Counted from the first letter of the stretch, positions 32,145 to 41,539 are shown. The stretch: 64,000 nucleotides of DNA from Arcticibacter sp041902385 (GCF_041902385.1 NZ_CP169244.1:2232001-2296000); one strand, 5' to 3'. Program-made: numbers and translations. The notes: generated by a model not told the origin, from the sequence alone.

Positions 32145-32179
32145 GATAGAGAGGAGTCGTCTTGAGACGCCTCTCTATC
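32145..32179 (+). terminator. Intercistronic hairpin after susD
   Basis: GATAGAGAGG / CCTCTCTATC, 10 perfect pairs around a 15-nt loop that can itself fold. There is no T-run after it, so it may act as an attenuator or 3' stabiliser that keeps susCD transcripts more abundant than those for the enzymes. Nothing else is recognisable up to 32389 except a 12-bp palindrome GCCAGATCTGGC at 32274-32285. Confidence 0.6.
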
Positions 32180-32389
32180 CTCCAGATAATAAAAACTCTG
32201 CTGTTTATAGCGATCGATTGATCCGGCCTCTTTGCTATGTCCAACTAATGCTCTTGTTCGTATTGTTCCCTCCGCCAGATCTGGCAGGTTGACACGAAGA
32301 AGGCTGGGAGTGAGGTGAATACGTGCCGATTACTCCACCTGCAGATTTCAGAGTTGGAAGGCATTTATTCTAAACACAGCATTAATAAA

Positions 32390-33750
32390 ATGATTAGCGT
32401 AAAAATTGCAAAGTGTTTGTCGATAGCCCTTATCTTTTGTGCTTGCAGTCAAGGCAAGGTGTCGGAGCAACCATCTTCCAATCGGGAAAGGGATTCCCTT
32501 TCCAATGATTCCCTCCTTACCCTCATTCAAAAACACACATTTAATTATTTCTGGGAAGGTGCGGAACCTAATTCTGGTTTAGCAAGAGAGCGTATTCATA
32601 TCGACGGCGACTACCCCGAGAATGACCAGGACGTTGTTACCACGGGGGAGGTGGTTTCGGGGTAATGGCGATATTGGTAGGCATTGAGCGTGGATTTATT
32701 ACCCGTCAGGAAGGAGTAGCCCGGTTAACCAAGATCATGGGCTTCCTTGAAAAGGCCGATCGCTTTCATGGAGCATGGCCTCACTGGCTTTATGGTAAAA
32801 CCGGTAAAGTGAAGCCGTTCGGGCAAAAGGACGACGGCGGCGATCTGGTAGAAACGGCTTTTATGGCTCAGGGGCTGATATGTGTTAAGCAGTACTTTAA
32901 GGACGGAGATGCCGGGGAGAAGAAGTTGGCTGAAAAAGCCTCTCAGCTCTGGAAAGAGATAGACTGGAACTGGTACCGCAACGGGAATCAGAGTGTTCTT
33001 TACTGGCACTGGAGCCCTAACTACGGGTGGGAAATGAACTTTGCTGTCACTGGCTATAACGAATGTCTGATCATGTACGTTCTTGGTGCAGCTTCGCCAA
33101 CTCATGGCATTCCTCCTCAGGTTTATCACGAGGGTTGGGCAAAGAACGGGGCGATTAAGTCGGACGCGGAGAAGTATGGTTTAAAGGTCGTTCTCAATCA
33201 TAATGGAGCTCCCGGTAGTGTCGGCCCGCTTTTCTGGGCTCATTACTCCTATCTGGGCTTAAATCCTAAGGGCTTGAAAGACAAGTATGCCGACTATTGG
33301 CTCCTCAATAAAAATCATACACTTATAAGCCGTGAGTACGTTATTCAAAATCCTAAGGGCTACAAGGGGTACGGAAAAGATGCCTGGGGACTGACCGCCA
33401 GTTACTCGGTAAAGGGGTATGCGGCTCACAGTCCGCAGGAAGACTTCGGCGTGATCTCTCCTACCGCGGCTATATCGTCCTATCCCTACACTCCTGAATA
33501 TTCCCTGCAAGTGATGCGCTACCTCTATGAGAAGCTGGGAGATAAAGTGTGGGGTAAATACGGCTTTTATGATGCGTATAGCGAGAGCGAGAACTGGTAT
33601 CCTCAGCGTTACCTGGCAATTGACCAGGGACCTGAGGTGGTGATGATCGAGAACGGGCGTACCGGCTTGCTGTGGAACCTGTTTATGTCAGACGCCGACG
33701 TGCAGCAGGGGCTGAGGAAGTTAGGATTTGAGAGCCCCCAACTAAAGTGA
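32390..33750 (+). pseudogene. GH144-like glucoamylase-family lipoprotein (putative endo-beta-1,2-glucanase), frameshifted in G5
   Basis: From ATG 32390 the protein begins MISVKIAKCLSIALIFCACS, a lipoprotein signal. The first frame holds HTFNYFWEGAEPNSGLARER and stops at 32665; the next frame continues MAILVGIERGFITRQEGVAR to 33750. Adding one G at 32644-32648 gives the family segment VVTTGGGGFGVMAILVGIER and one chain of about 453 residues. Later blocks include AWPHWLYGKTGKVKPF, NFAVTGYNECLIMYVLGAASP, PLFWAHYSYLGLNPKG and YLAIDQGPEVVMIENGRTGL. The family was annotated 'glucoamylase' but its characterised members (GH144) cut beta-1,2-glucan internally. Substrate here is inferred. Confidence 0.82.
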
Positions 33751-33782
33751 ATAAGGATTTGAAATAGATTTATAACCTCAGC

Positions 33783-35519
33783 ATGCAAAAACATATTAAA
33801 AAAGTATTTCTTTGCCTGATCATTCTGGTCTCCGCGCCTGTTTGTATCCAGGCACAGACTACCAGAATGCAAACCTATTGCAATCCCTTGAACCTCGATT
33901 ATACTTATGCCATATATGATGCGGAAAGGAATATTTCTTATCGTTCCGGCGCAGATCCGGCTGTGGTGAAGTTCCGCGGCGAGTATTATATGTTCGTCAC
34001 CCGCTCGATGGGGTACTGGCATTCAAAAGATTTAACGAATTGGAGTTTCATAACACCTGAGAAATGGTACTTTCAGGGTTCCAATGCTCCGGCTGCACAT
34101 AATTATAAAGACTCAGTTCTGTACGTCACGGGAGATCCTTCCGGCTCTATGAGTGTGCTTTACACTGATAATCCGAAGAGGGGCGACTGGAAGCCCCTTC
34201 CTTATATTCTGAATGACCTGCAGGACCCCGACCTGTTTATTGATGAAGATGGTCAGGCCTACATGTTCTGGGGCTCGTCAAATACATTTCCGCTGCGGGG
34301 CAGGAAGCTCGATCGTGAACGCAATTTTCGTCCTTCGGGCGAAGTTGTAGAGCTGTTCAGGCTGGACGGAGAAAAACATGGATGGGAGCGTTTTGGTGAG
34401 AACCACGGAGATACAGTTCTTAAAGGATACATGGAAGGAGCATGGCTTACCAGGTATAAGAACAAGTATTATATGCAGTACGCCGCTCCTGGTACGGAGT
34501 TCAATGTTTATGGCGACGGGGTTTACATGAGCGATAATCCTTTAGGCCCCTATACCTACGCACCCAATAACCCGGTCTTTTACAAGCCCGGCGGCTTTGC
34601 GAACGGCGCCGGACACGGAAGTACGGTGCGGGGGCCCGGCAACATGTTCTGGCATTTTGCATCTATGTCTGTGTCGGTGAACGTCAATTGGGAAAGGAGA
34701 CTGTGTATGTTCCCGGCCTGGTTTGATAAGGATGGTCTCATGTATTCAAACACCTCTTTCGGTGATTATCCTCATTATGCGCCGGGTGAGCCAGGGAAAA
34801 TGGGGCAATTCACTGGCTGGATGCTGCTATCGTATAAGAAGCCGGTGACGGTTTCGTCTACCTTAGGCGATTTTTCAGCCGGCAACATTACAGATGAAAG
34901 CATCAGAAGCTTCTGGGTTGCAGAGAAGAACGACGACCAGCAATGGGTGATGATCGATCTGCTAAAGCCGGCTAAAGCATATGCGATCCAGTTAAACTAT
35001 CATGATTACAAATCTGAGTTTTACGGCAGGGTGCCTGGCTTACACCACCGGTATATAGTAGAAGGTTCACAGGACGGCAGGAAGTGGGTTACACTGATTG
35101 ATCGTTCCGACAGCTATGCAGATGTTCCTAATGATTACGTCGAGCTGGCGAGTCCCCAAACGGTGCGCTACGTGCGTTACCGTAATATTCATGTCCCTAC
35201 CAGGAACCTAGCCATATCCGGACTTCGGATATTCGGACTTGGACAAGGAAAAGCGCCATCGGCAGTATCTGATTTCAATGTTCAGCGCCAGGCCGACCGG
35301 CGCAACGCCAGGCTAAGCTGGAAGCAGAAGAAGGGCGTGCAGGGCTACAATATTCTATGGGGAATAGCCCCCGACAAGCTTTATAATTCCTGGATGGTAT
35401 ATGATCAGGGTCAGCTTGACCTCAGGAATTTGTCGAGGGATCAGAAATACTATTTCTCGATAGAAGCCTTCAATGAGAACGGAGTCTCATCGAGGTCAAG
35501 GGTTATAGAGGTTCAATAG
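33783..35519 (+). CDS. GH43-like glycosidase with discoidin-type and fibronectin-III-like domains
   Basis: 578 residues. A signal peptide (about 1-24, ends IQAQ) is followed by a five-bladed propeller at about 30-350 with the GH43 acid triad: Asp in RSGADPAVVKFRGEYYMFV, Asp in LQDPDLFIDEDGQAYMFWG, Glu in YMEGAWLTRYKNKYYMQYA. A F5/8-type (CBM32-like) domain lies at about 365-480 (WVMIDLLKPAKAYAIQLNYH, VRYVRYRNIHVPTRNLAISG), and an FnIII-like tail at about 490-578. The linkage cut is not evident from sequence. It lies 32 bp after the GH144-like gene and 25 bp before the GH3 gene, clearly in one operon. Confidence 0.85.
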   Translation: MQKHIKKVFLCLIILVSAPVCIQAQTTRMQTYCNPLNLDYTYAIYDAERNISYRSGADPAVVKFRGEYYMFVTRSMGYWHSKDLTNWSFITPEKWYFQGSNAPAAHNYKDSVLYVTGDPSGSMSVLYTDNPKRGDWKPLPYILNDLQDPDLFIDEDGQAYMFWGSSNTFPLRGRKLDRERNFRPSGEVVELFRLDGEKHGWERFGENHGDTVLKGYMEGAWLTRYKNKYYMQYAAPGTEFNVYGDGVYMSDNPLGPYTYAPNNPVFYKPGGFANGAGHGSTVRGPGNMFWHFASMSVSVNVNWERRLCMFPAWFDKDGLMYSNTSFGDYPHYAPGEPGKMGQFTGWMLLSYKKPVTVSSTLGDFSAGNITDESIRSFWVAEKNDDQQWVMIDLLKPAKAYAIQLNYHDYKSEFYGRVPGLHHRYIVEGSQDGRKWVTLIDRSDSYADVPNDYVELASPQTVRYVRYRNIHVPTRNLAISGLRIFGLGQGKAPSAVSDFNVQRQADRRNARLSWKQKKGVQGYNILWGIAPDKLYNSWMVYDQGQLDLRNLSRDQKYYFSIEAFNENGVSSRSRVIEVQ

Positions 35520-35544
35520 TTTAGATACGAGTTAATTTAGAAAA

Positions 35545-37827
35545 ATGAAGTTTTTAAAAGCGAGTTTATTTTTACTTACGATGCTGTCGGCGGGAGCAAT
35601 AGCGCAGACGAGCAGGGACGCAAAAATGGATCAGTTCATATCGTCGCTCATGCAAAAGATGACCATCGACGAGAAGCTGGGTCAGCTTAATCTGCCAGGT
35701 GCGGGCGATATTACAACAGGACAGGCCTCAAGTTCAGATATCGCAAAAAAAATAGAAGAGGGAAAAGTGGGTGGTCTCTTTAATATCAAGACAGCCCAGA
35801 AAATCAGAGACGTACAAAAAATTGCGGTAGAAAAAACGAGACTTAAAATTCCTCTGATCTTCGGCATGGATGTTATCCATGGCTATCAGACCGTGTTCCC
35901 TATTCCTCTTGGGCTTTCCTGCAGCTGGGACATGCCTCTTATAGAGCGAAGTGCAAGGATCGCCGCCATTGAGGCGAGTGCTGATGGGATTAACTGGACA
36001 TTTTCGCCCATGACCGACATTTCAAGAGACGCCAGATGGGGCCGTGCTTCGGAGGGCTCAGGTGAAGACCCCTACCTCGGATCTCAGATTGCGAAAGCGA
36101 TGGTGAGAGGGTACCAGGGCGACGATCTGTCCCGTAACAATACGATCATGGCCTGTGTCAAGCATTTTGCTCTCTATGGAGCGATAGAAGCAGGCCGCGA
36201 CTATAACACGGTCGACATGAGCCGGGTGAGAATGTATAACGAATATTTCCCTCCCTACAAGGCTGCTGTTGAGGCAGGCGTCGGAAGTGTCATGACCTCT
36301 TTTAACGAAGTAGAAGGAGTGCCAGCCAGTGCTAATAAATGGTTGTTCACCGACGTGTTGCGCAAGCAGTGGGGTTTTAACGGTTTTGTAGTGACAGATT
36401 ACACGGCTATCAACGAGATGGTAGACCATGGCCTTGGCGATTTGAGGACGGTCTCCGCTCTCTCGTTAAAAGCGGGAGTAGATATGGATATGGTAGGAGA
36501 GGGTTTTCTGGGTACGCTAAAGCAATCGTTAGAGGAAGGAAAGATCTCTCAGCAGGAAATTGACATGGCTTGCCGCCGCGTGCTGGAGGCGAAATATAAG
36601 CTCGGTTTATTTGAAGATCCTTATCGTTACTGTAATATAAAGCGCAGCAAAACCGAGATCTTTACTCCTGCTCACCGGAAGGAAGCAAGAGCGACAGCAG
36701 CACAAAGTTTTGTTCTCCTCAAGAATGATCATAACGTTCTGCCCGTTAAAAAATCAGGAACGATCGCTTTAATCGGTCCACTGGCAGATGCTACCGAAAA
36801 CATGACCGGTACCTGGAGTGTTGCTGCGGATTTTAGCAAGTCCGTTTCTCTGTTGAATGGTTTAAAATCGGCTGTCGGCAAGCAGGCAAAGATCGTGTAC
36901 GCCAAAGGTTCTAATCTCACGGCCGATCCGAAACTTGAAGAGCGGGCTACCATGTTTGGAAAATCGCTTCGCCGCGATAACCGTTCTGCAGAAGAGATCA
37001 GAAATGAAGCAATTCAAATTGCGAAACAATCAGATGTCATTGTAGCTGCCCTTGGCGAGTCGGCCGAAATGAGCGGTGAAAGTTCGAGTCGTACCGATAT
37101 CGGTATTCCGGATGTCCAGCAAGAACTTCTCAAGGAGTTACTAAAAACGGGTAAACCTGTGGTACTCGTGCTGTTTACCGGCCGGCCCCTTACTCTTAAA
37201 TGGGAAAGCGAAAATGTTCCTGCTATCCTTAACGTCTGGTTTGGCGGCTCAGAAGCAGGAGATGCGATTGCTGATGTCTTGTTTGGAGATGTGAACCCTT
37301 CTGGAAAGCTCTCTATGACCTTCCCGCAGGTGGTAGGCCAGGTGCCACTGTTCTACAACCACAAGAATACCGGACGTCCTCTGGCTGAAGGCAAATGGTT
37401 CGAGAAATTCAGATCTAATTACCTCGACGTTTCAAACGATCCTCTTTATCCCTTCGGTTTTGGTCTTAGTTACACCAAATTCGAATACAGCGACATTAAG
37501 TTAAGCAGCAATACCCTCCGGCACGGACAGGAAATTACGGCAAGTGTCACCGTTAGGAATGCAGGAGCTGTAGAGGGGAAAGAAGTAGTACAGCTTTATA
37601 TCCGTGATCTTGTCGGAAGTATTACACGTCCTGTAAAAGAATTAAAAGGTTTTCAAAAGATCAGCCTTAAACCAGGTGAGTCTCGTGAAGTCTCATTTAA
37701 GATCACCGAAGATGACCTGAAGTTTTACAATAGTAACCTCGATTTCGTAGCTGAGCCGGGCGACTTTAAGTTGTTCATTGGTACCAACAGCAGGGATGTC
37801 AGGGAAGCAGATTTTAAATTAGAATAA
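35545..37827 (+). CDS. bglX: GH3 beta-glucosidase (BglX-like)
   Basis: 760 residues with a signal peptide (about 1-20, ends AIAQ). The GH3 N-terminal barrel carries GMDVIHGYQTVFPIPLGLSC, SEGSGEDPYLGSQIAKAMVR and CVKHFALYGAIEAGRDYN, with nucleophile Asp285 in GFVVTDYTAINEM. The C-terminal alpha/beta domain carries GESAEMSGESSSRTDIGIPD, and the FnIII-like domain PLYPFGFGLSYTKFEYSD. It is periplasmic and releases glucose from the non-reducing end of oligosaccharides. Next to a GH144-like endo-enzyme it would finish sophoro-oligosaccharide breakdown; B. thetaiotaomicron has a GH3 enzyme with that preference. Last gene of the locus. Confidence 0.93.
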   Translation: MKFLKASLFLLTMLSAGAIAQTSRDAKMDQFISSLMQKMTIDEKLGQLNLPGAGDITTGQASSSDIAKKIEEGKVGGLFNIKTAQKIRDVQKIAVEKTRLKIPLIFGMDVIHGYQTVFPIPLGLSCSWDMPLIERSARIAAIEASADGINWTFSPMTDISRDARWGRASEGSGEDPYLGSQIAKAMVRGYQGDDLSRNNTIMACVKHFALYGAIEAGRDYNTVDMSRVRMYNEYFPPYKAAVEAGVGSVMTSFNEVEGVPASANKWLFTDVLRKQWGFNGFVVTDYTAINEMVDHGLGDLRTVSALSLKAGVDMDMVGEGFLGTLKQSLEEGKISQQEIDMACRRVLEAKYKLGLFEDPYRYCNIKRSKTEIFTPAHRKEARATAAQSFVLLKNDHNVLPVKKSGTIALIGPLADATENMTGTWSVAADFSKSVSLLNGLKSAVGKQAKIVYAKGSNLTADPKLEERATMFGKSLRRDNRSAEEIRNEAIQIAKQSDVIVAALGESAEMSGESSSRTDIGIPDVQQELLKELLKTGKPVVLVLFTGRPLTLKWESENVPAILNVWFGGSEAGDAIADVLFGDVNPSGKLSMTFPQVVGQVPLFYNHKNTGRPLAEGKWFEKFRSNYLDVSNDPLYPFGFGLSYTKFEYSDIKLSSNTLRHGQEITASVTVRNAGAVEGKEVVQLYIRDLVGSITRPVKELKGFQKISLKPGESREVSFKITEDDLKFYNSNLDFVAEPGDFKLFIGTNSRDVREADFKLE

Positions 37828-37893
37828 GCGTCACTGATCGTCAGGACAGGTAAAAGCACTTTCCGGGTAACTGGTTAGTTTGAGTGTTGTAAT

Positions 37894-37930
37894 GAGAAAG
37901 CCGCTCTTCGAAAGAAGGCGGCTTTCTCTG
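37894..37930. terminator. Terminator of the PUL
   Basis: GAGAAAGCCGC / GCGGCTTTCTC, 11 perfect pairs, followed by TGTTTG. It ends the operon 66 bp after the GH3 stop. Confidence 0.8.
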
Positions 37931-37969
37931 TTTGTGCCCTGATTAATACAGCCATAATCCTAAAATCGT

Positions 37970-38002
37970 TATTTTTGCAGGGATATCGAAGCCTGATATC
38001 CC
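37970..38002 (+). promoter_or_regulatory. Promoter box followed at once by a 5' transcript hairpin
   Basis: TATTTTTG (37970-37977), a perfect -7 element, is followed by GGGATATC-gaagcct-GATATCCC (37980-38002). Transcription from this box would start at or within the hairpin, giving an RNA with a capped 5' stem. About 200 nt of leader then precede the zinc-ribbon gene. The rest of 37828-38208 has no recognised gene. Confidence 0.45.
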
Positions 38003-38014
38003 TACAAGATAACT

Positions 38015-38128
38015 ATGAATAGTAAAGTCTCCTGTCGAGCGGGTAGCGCTCATTGTCTTTCTTCCCGCCGTGAAGTTGCAATACCTCTGTTTTTGTCCTG
38101 CCAGATGCTGCATTTTGTAAAATCTTGA
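38015..38128 (+). CDS. Possible 37-residue small ORF in the leader (speculative)
   Basis: ATG 38015 to TGA 38128 encodes MNSKVSCRAGSAHCLSSRRE and then VAIPLFLSCQMLHFVKS, with three cysteines. It starts 13 bp after the 5' hairpin described above. Nothing identifies the product; it could be a leader peptide or chance. Low confidence. Confidence 0.2.
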   Translation: MNSKVSCRAGSAHCLSSRREVAIPLFLSCQMLHFVKS

Positions 38129-38208
38129 TTTTGTTGTAAATATTCGATACTCACTTGTTTCAATGCCTGGTGCAATTACTGCCCATCAGGCCCTCCTCCT
38201 GTAACCTA

Positions 38209-38397
38209 ATGAATTCCGAGAACAATCAAAAAGCAAAGCGCTTGCATCCTCTTTGCCCTCAGTGTGGCATCCCTTTCACCGACAGGATCCATCGCGAATG
38301 GTACGTGAAACTCTTGCTGTACACCAAACCAGTAAAACGTTATTTTTGCATCTCTTGCCGTTCAACCTATTACATTATAAGAGAACCTTTGAAATAG
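38209..38397 (+). CDS. Small zinc-ribbon-like protein
   Basis: 62 residues from ATG 38209 (MNSENNQKAKRLHPLCPQCG). Two Cys pairs, CPQCG and CISC, 33 residues apart, form a likely zinc ribbon around a basic middle (FTDRIHREWYVKLLLYTKPVKR). No known role. The open frame extends 18 codons upstream but without a better start. 65 bp separate it from gmd; a TATTTTTG inside its 3' end (about 38343-38350) could be a promoter for gmd. Confidence 0.6.
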   Translation: MNSENNQKAKRLHPLCPQCGIPFTDRIHREWYVKLLLYTKPVKRYFCISCRSTYYIIREPLK

Positions 38398-38462
38398 GGG
38401 ATAAGGCTGTTACATGGTAATAATACCGTAAACATTTTTAATTTAGCGTTTAAATTTATTTA

Positions 38463-39578
38463 ATGAAGAAGAAGGCCCTTATTACAGGTATCACAGGCCA
38501 GGACGGTGCATACCTAGCTGAATTGCTTCTGTCAAAAGGATACGAAGTGCATGGTATTAAGCGAAGAAGCTCTTTGTTTAATACCGACCGGATAGATCAT
38601 CTTTACCAGGACCCTCACGACCAGGATGTGAGGTTCATTATGCACTACGGTGATCTGACTGACTCCACCAACTTGATCCGCATTATTCAGCAGGTGCAGC
38701 CGGATGAAATCTATAATCTGGGAGCGATGAGCCATGTGAAAGTAAGCTTTGACACTCCTGAATACACAGCAAATGCGGATGGTATCGGTACTCTCCGCAT
38801 CCTGGAGGCAGTTCGCCTACTTGGACTTACTGAGAAGACCAGGATCTACCAGGCCTCTACCTCTGAGTTGTACGGCCTCGTTCAGGAAGTTCCTCAATCG
38901 GAGAAGACTCCTTTTTATCCCCGCTCGCCTTATGCCGTGGCAAAGCTTTATGGCTATTGGATCACGGTGAACTACCGTGAGGCGTATAACATGTATGCCT
39001 GCAACGGGATCTTATTTAACCATGAAAGCCCTTTGAGGGGAGAGACCTTCGTCACCAGAAAGATCACGCGGGGAGTTGCCAAAATCGCAATGGGTATGCA
39101 GAGCTGCCTGTATCTGGGTAACCTGGATGCGAAGCGCGACTGGGGTCATGCCAAGGATTATGTGGAAGCCATGTATCTGATCCTTCAGCAAGAAACTCCT
39201 GAAGACTTTGTAATTGCCACTGGTATTACCACTACCGTTCGTGACTTTGTAAAAATGGCTTTTGCAGAGACAGGAATAGCGGTTGAGTTTAAAGGTGAAG
39301 GCGCTGATGAGAAAGGATACGTAGTGAGTTGCAGTAATCCCGAATATCAGGTAGAAGCCGGAACAGAAGTGGTGTCTGTGGATCCGCGTTATTTCCGCCC
39401 GACAGAGGTAGAACTGCTGATTGGCGATCCTACAAAGTCAATGCAGAAATTAGGATGGAAGCCCAAGTATGATCTTCCTATGCTGGTCAATGATATGATG
39501 AAGGCAGATATTGAGCTGTTTAAAAAGGAAAAGACCTTAAAGGATCTTGGATACTCGATAAAGAATCAATTTGAATAA
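38463..39578 (+). CDS. gmd: GDP-mannose 4,6-dehydratase
   Basis: 371 residues, full length. The NADP site KKALITGITGQDGAYLAELL, RRSSLFNTDRIDHLY, the catalytic Tyr-Lys in PRSPYAVAKLYGYWITVNYR, and NHESPLRGETFVTRKITRG are all family hallmarks. It converts GDP-mannose to GDP-4-keto-6-deoxymannose, precursor of GDP-fucose, rhamnose or perosamine. No fcl (fucose synthase) follows; the partner must lie elsewhere. A GT10 fucosyltransferase at 58.7 kb would be a user of GDP-fucose. Confidence 0.97.
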   Translation: MKKKALITGITGQDGAYLAELLLSKGYEVHGIKRRSSLFNTDRIDHLYQDPHDQDVRFIMHYGDLTDSTNLIRIIQQVQPDEIYNLGAMSHVKVSFDTPEYTANADGIGTLRILEAVRLLGLTEKTRIYQASTSELYGLVQEVPQSEKTPFYPRSPYAVAKLYGYWITVNYREAYNMYACNGILFNHESPLRGETFVTRKITRGVAKIAMGMQSCLYLGNLDAKRDWGHAKDYVEAMYLILQQETPEDFVIATGITTTVRDFVKMAFAETGIAVEFKGEGADEKGYVVSCSNPEYQVEAGTEVVSVDPRYFRPTEVELLIGDPTKSMQKLGWKPKYDLPMLVNDMMKADIELFKKEKTLKDLGYSIKNQFE

Positions 39579-39604
39579 AAAAGGGCCTGTAATGGCCCTT
39601 TTTT
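39577..39604. terminator. Bidirectional terminator between gmd and the transglycosylase-like gene
   Basis: A6-GGGCC / GGCCC-T6 stem with a TGTAAT loop. It lies between converging genes and overlaps the stop codon of the minus-strand one. Confidence 0.85.
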
Positions 39605-40361
39605 ATATCGCTACACGAAGCGCCTTTCGTCGCATCTTTAGTTCGTTAAAGCGAAGCCATGCGATGCTTGAGTAGTTAAACCGGCTTCCGTTATCCATCT
39701 GCCCGGTATAAAAAAGCTTTTTAGATAAAAAGGGAGTGGTTTTTTTCAAAGTCCGGTGATACCCTGCGTTGTACGCCGTTGCAAGTAGCCTTACGTTATA
39801 CTCGACGTTCATCTTTCTGATTCGGTACCTGCTTCTGCAAATTTTTAGAAAAGCACCAAGGTACTTCACCTGCCAGGTAAGCGAACGAAGTCGTTCAATT
39901 CGCAGCTTTCTTCCCTCAAAGTCGTTTGTTGTTTTCAGTCCGGAGAACCCTGCTCGTGTTACCCATCCAAAGTCTGCGAACTCTAAGGCTGATCTCTCTA
40001 TTTGCTCGGCGAAGGATGGCTTCATTTGGAAATATCCAACCGAAAAGTCTGCATAGTCATCGCCCCATCTGGTGTAGAGCGTGATCAAAGAGCCGATCTG
40101 GATGGCATCGAATATTGAGTTAAAGCGAATAAGTTCGGGGAAAATAACGGCTTCCATCAGATCCGGGTCTTCGTGAAATACCCGTGCATACTTCTCAATT
40201 TCAGGTCTGACTTCTTCTGATAGCTTTTCTGCCTGGTAATACCCCTCACCAAGACTCTGCTTTAAACTGCTTTGAGGCAGCCCCCCATCATAGGAAGCTG
40301 CCATAGTGGTTTGAAATAGGAACATGACAATTGAGTAGCTAAATTTCCTTACGACATACAT
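39603..40361 (-). CDS. Secreted lytic-transglycosylase-like protein
   Basis: 252 residues with a signal peptide (MYVVRKFSYSIVMFLFQTTM, cleavage near AAS). The middle resembles a lysozyme-like SLT fold: a Glu in AVIFPELIRFNSIFDAIQ in the catalytic position, DFSVGYFQMKPSFAEQIE matching the GLMQI-type block, and LLATAYNAGYHRTLKK matching the AAYNAG block. It probably cleaves or binds peptidoglycan in the periplasm; divergence is large enough that activity is not certain. It overlaps the upstream gene by 23 bp. Confidence 0.6.
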   Translation of the reverse strand: MYVVRKFSYSIVMFLFQTTMAASYDGGLPQSSLKQSLGEGYYQAEKLSEEVRPEIEKYARVFHEDPDLMEAVIFPELIRFNSIFDAIQIGSLITLYTRWGDDYADFSVGYFQMKPSFAEQIERSALEFADFGWVTRAGFSGLKTTNDFEGRKLRIERLRSLTWQVKYLGAFLKICRSRYRIRKMNVEYNVRLLATAYNAGYHRTLKKTTPFLSKKLFYTGQMDNGSRFNYSSIAWLRFNELKMRRKALRVAI

Positions 40362-41517
40362 ACAAATTGTTGTCTTTTACTGAAAGCCAGAACAGGTAGT
40401 CCTTCCCGTTTTCTGTTCCGGCTGCGGGAGACAGAACGGAATAGGCAAGATGTGTCCCGTCCGAAAAATACAGGCTTCCGTAATCATAATATGCGCCTGA
40501 TTTTCCGCTTTTGCTGAGGAAGAGGGCGTTGAGGTTTTCCAGGTTCCTTTGAAAGGACGGTCCCGGTTCTCCGTTAATATAGATCTGCTTCCTGCTGCCT
40601 TCCTTCAACTGGATAAGCATCCCATTGTTACTAATCCAGTTTTTGCTTCTGTTCCAGTCTTTCAGCGGTCCTAGTTTGGCGCCGGTACTGGTGAACACGA
40701 ATGTGTCGTCATTCTCTGCATAGCGGTAGCGATCTTGTTCTGTCCTGGCCTTTAACTGAGTTTGGCTACCCACTGCTGCCGCATGCTCAAAGTTATTGCT
40801 CACCAGCAGGGTGGGCGCATACCCGGGTAACTTTGTGGTGCCACTATGAGACAAAAGGAAGAAATCTGAGCTTTCGCCCGTTCTCTTTTCTGCCAGTGCA
40901 TAAAAACGTTCCTGATCCGGGGAGAGGTAAAACGCGAGGATAGTTGAAAATGGCCCATATTTCTTCCCGTTCAGGACGAGTTGCCTGACATTGCCGGTCC
41001 CCTCGATGAATTTCGAGGGGTTGCTCTGCCGGGTGCTTGCGCTGAATGAGTTAAACCCAAATACTCCCAGCTTCGAGAGCGGCGGGCGATCAAAGGGACC
41101 TGTGCGTGTTCCGTTCTCGTAGAAGAAATATTTTCCGTTGTGCGAAGTGATCAGATTGATTTTCTGACCAGTGTTGCTCACTTTAAGACTGAACTCCCCT
41201 CTTACGATCGTCTCTCCGGGCTGGAGTTTAAATGGTTGTGTTCCATAATCTGCTGCACTCCAGGTTCCGTCTGTGCTGCTGCTGCCACCCTGCGGGCTGG
41301 CGGAAGGTCTGGTGACAGCAGAAGGCATTGCTTCCCCGGCGGCCGGGGCTTTTGCGGTTCTTTTACTCGACCCTCCTGCGTTTTCTCCGTTGCCTAGTCC
41401 TTTATCGATTGTTTTTTCTACTGCGGCCCCTGCTTTATCAGATAGCTTTTTAAGGAACTGGGCTGATAGAGAGAGCTGTGCACATAAGAACAAAAAAGAA
41501 AGAATGAGCTTTTTCAT
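40339..41517 (-). CDS. Secreted protein of unknown function with propeller-like repeats
   Basis: 392 residues. A signal peptide (ends LSLSAQ) is followed by an amphipathic stretch FLKKLSDKAGAAVEKTIDKG, a low-complexity Ser/Ala/Pro linker (about 45-85) and a domain with repeated short strands (GKYFFYENGTRTGPFDRPPL, GKKYGPFSTILAFYLSPDQE, GAYYDYGSLYFSDGTHLAYS) suggesting a beta-propeller. The N-terminal FLxxLxxKAG...EKxxDK module also occurs in the protein at 44946-45794. Family not recognised. A TAGCTTTG -7 box lies 23 bp upstream. Confidence 0.6.
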   Translation of the reverse strand: MKKLILSFLFLCAQLSLSAQFLKKLSDKAGAAVEKTIDKGLGNGENAGGSSKRTAKAPAAGEAMPSAVTRPSASPQGGSSSTDGTWSAADYGTQPFKLQPGETIVRGEFSLKVSNTGQKINLITSHNGKYFFYENGTRTGPFDRPPLSKLGVFGFNSFSASTRQSNPSKFIEGTGNVRQLVLNGKKYGPFSTILAFYLSPDQERFYALAEKRTGESSDFFLLSHSGTTKLPGYAPTLLVSNNFEHAAAVGSQTQLKARTEQDRYRYAENDDTFVFTSTGAKLGPLKDWNRSKNWISNNGMLIQLKEGSRKQIYINGEPGPSFQRNLENLNALFLSKSGKSGAYYDYGSLYFSDGTHLAYSVLSPAAGTENGKDYLFWLSVKDNNLYVCRKEI

Positions 41518-41539
41518 TGCTTGAATCTGTTGATAGTTG

